This document shows positions 63,812 to 64,000 of a stretch of DNA of 64,000 bases, in pieces. The notes under the pieces are model-generated. The model was not told the origin of the DNA, made no database searches, and worked only from the letters and a program-made list of their open reading frames with translations. Both the position numbers and the translations under genes were made by a program. Position 1 is the first letter of the stretch, and the number at the start of each line of letters is the position of its first letter. The DNA comes from Chrysogorgia sp. JL179-B06 (taxonomy: Eukaryota > Cnidaria > Anthozoa > Scleralcyonacea > Chrysogorgiidae): the NCBI GenBank assembly GCA_035772405.1, contig JAYKKM010000193.1, positions 2,441,501 to 2,505,500 on the forward strand, given 5' to 3'.

Positions 63812-64000
63812 ACAGGGACAGCTCTCTAAGAGGGACACCTCTCTAAGGGGGACACCTCTCTAAGTGGAACACCTCTCTAAGAGGGACACCTCTCTAAATG
63901 GACACCTCTCTAAAAGGGACACCTCTCTAAGTGGGACACCTCTCTAAGAGGGACAGTCTCTAAGAGGGACAGTTCTCTACGAGGGACACTTCTCTAAGGG
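63812..64000. repeat. 17 bp minisatellite GGGACACCTCTCTAAGA, right block
   Basis: The same unit as at 62961, continuing to the window edge. Together they flank the LINE fragment. Confidence 0.9.

Overview
This is a eukaryotic, almost certainly metazoan, genomic window. It is AT-rich and TE-laden, with three spliced housekeeping genes whose exons join in frame across GT/AG introns. There are no operons, no prokaryote-type gene packing and no CRISPR. The mix of CR1/L2-like LINEs, PIF/Harbinger, Tc1/mariner and pogo-like elements, many TTAA-flanked MITEs and tRNA-derived SINEs, plus a reverse transcriptase with an 'ADDAAGAG / ARGFW..FFDVRV' signature that I associate with cnidarian genomes, makes an anthozoan cnidarian or similar early-branching marine animal the best guess. 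The species cannot be fixed from the sequence alone.

Host genes. (1) ATP-citrate lyase (ACLY), minus strand: start codon at 20626 and five coding exons (20474-20626, 8874-8996, 4805-4867, 3064-3162, 2842-2933). The rest of the gene lies beyond position 1. Intron 1 is about 11.5 kb and packed with repeats. (2) RFT1, plus strand, complete: three coding exons (37650-38787, 44432-44663, 46908-47193) give 551 residues. (3) TRRAP, minus strand: the last five coding exons (62771-62863, 61239-61380, 55667-55863, 54820-54934, 52151-52260) end in the FATC motif LCRMDPAWHPWL. The rest lies beyond position 64000. The three gene products act in unrelated processes (acetyl-CoA supply, N-glycan precursor assembly, chromatin acetyltransferase recruitment).

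Mobile DNA fills most of the rest. At 21.0-30.4 kb there is a nested complex: a broken Tc1/mariner transposase, then a 7.9 kb PIF/Harbinger-type element with 0.5 kb inverted arms. It carries an intact Myb/SANT-like protein and a DDE nuclease broken by a frameshift, with a 2.5 kb foldback and two MITEs nested inside. At 32.8-36.0 kb lies a GA-rich duplicated block with a degenerate ~65 bp repeat. At 40.8-43.1 kb (RFT1 intron 1) lies an RT-endonuclease retroelement between inverted repeats, split by a TTAA MITE. LINE 3' ends sit at 12.6-13.6, 14.7-15.7, 32.2-32.8, 36.0-37.0 and 63.2-63.8 kb. More than 20 MITE or foldback copies occur, several in recognisable families.

The most unusual structures are: a ~22-copy 20 bp minisatellite directly abutting the RFT1 exon 3 acceptor, in which every unit is itself an acceptor-like pyrimidine tract plus YAG and is open in the RFT1 reading frame; a ~5 kb GAT/AAT/AAC/GAC array inside a TRRAP intron that leaves more than 4.7 kb stop-free on the sense strand; and the RT-endonuclease element with terminal inverted repeats.
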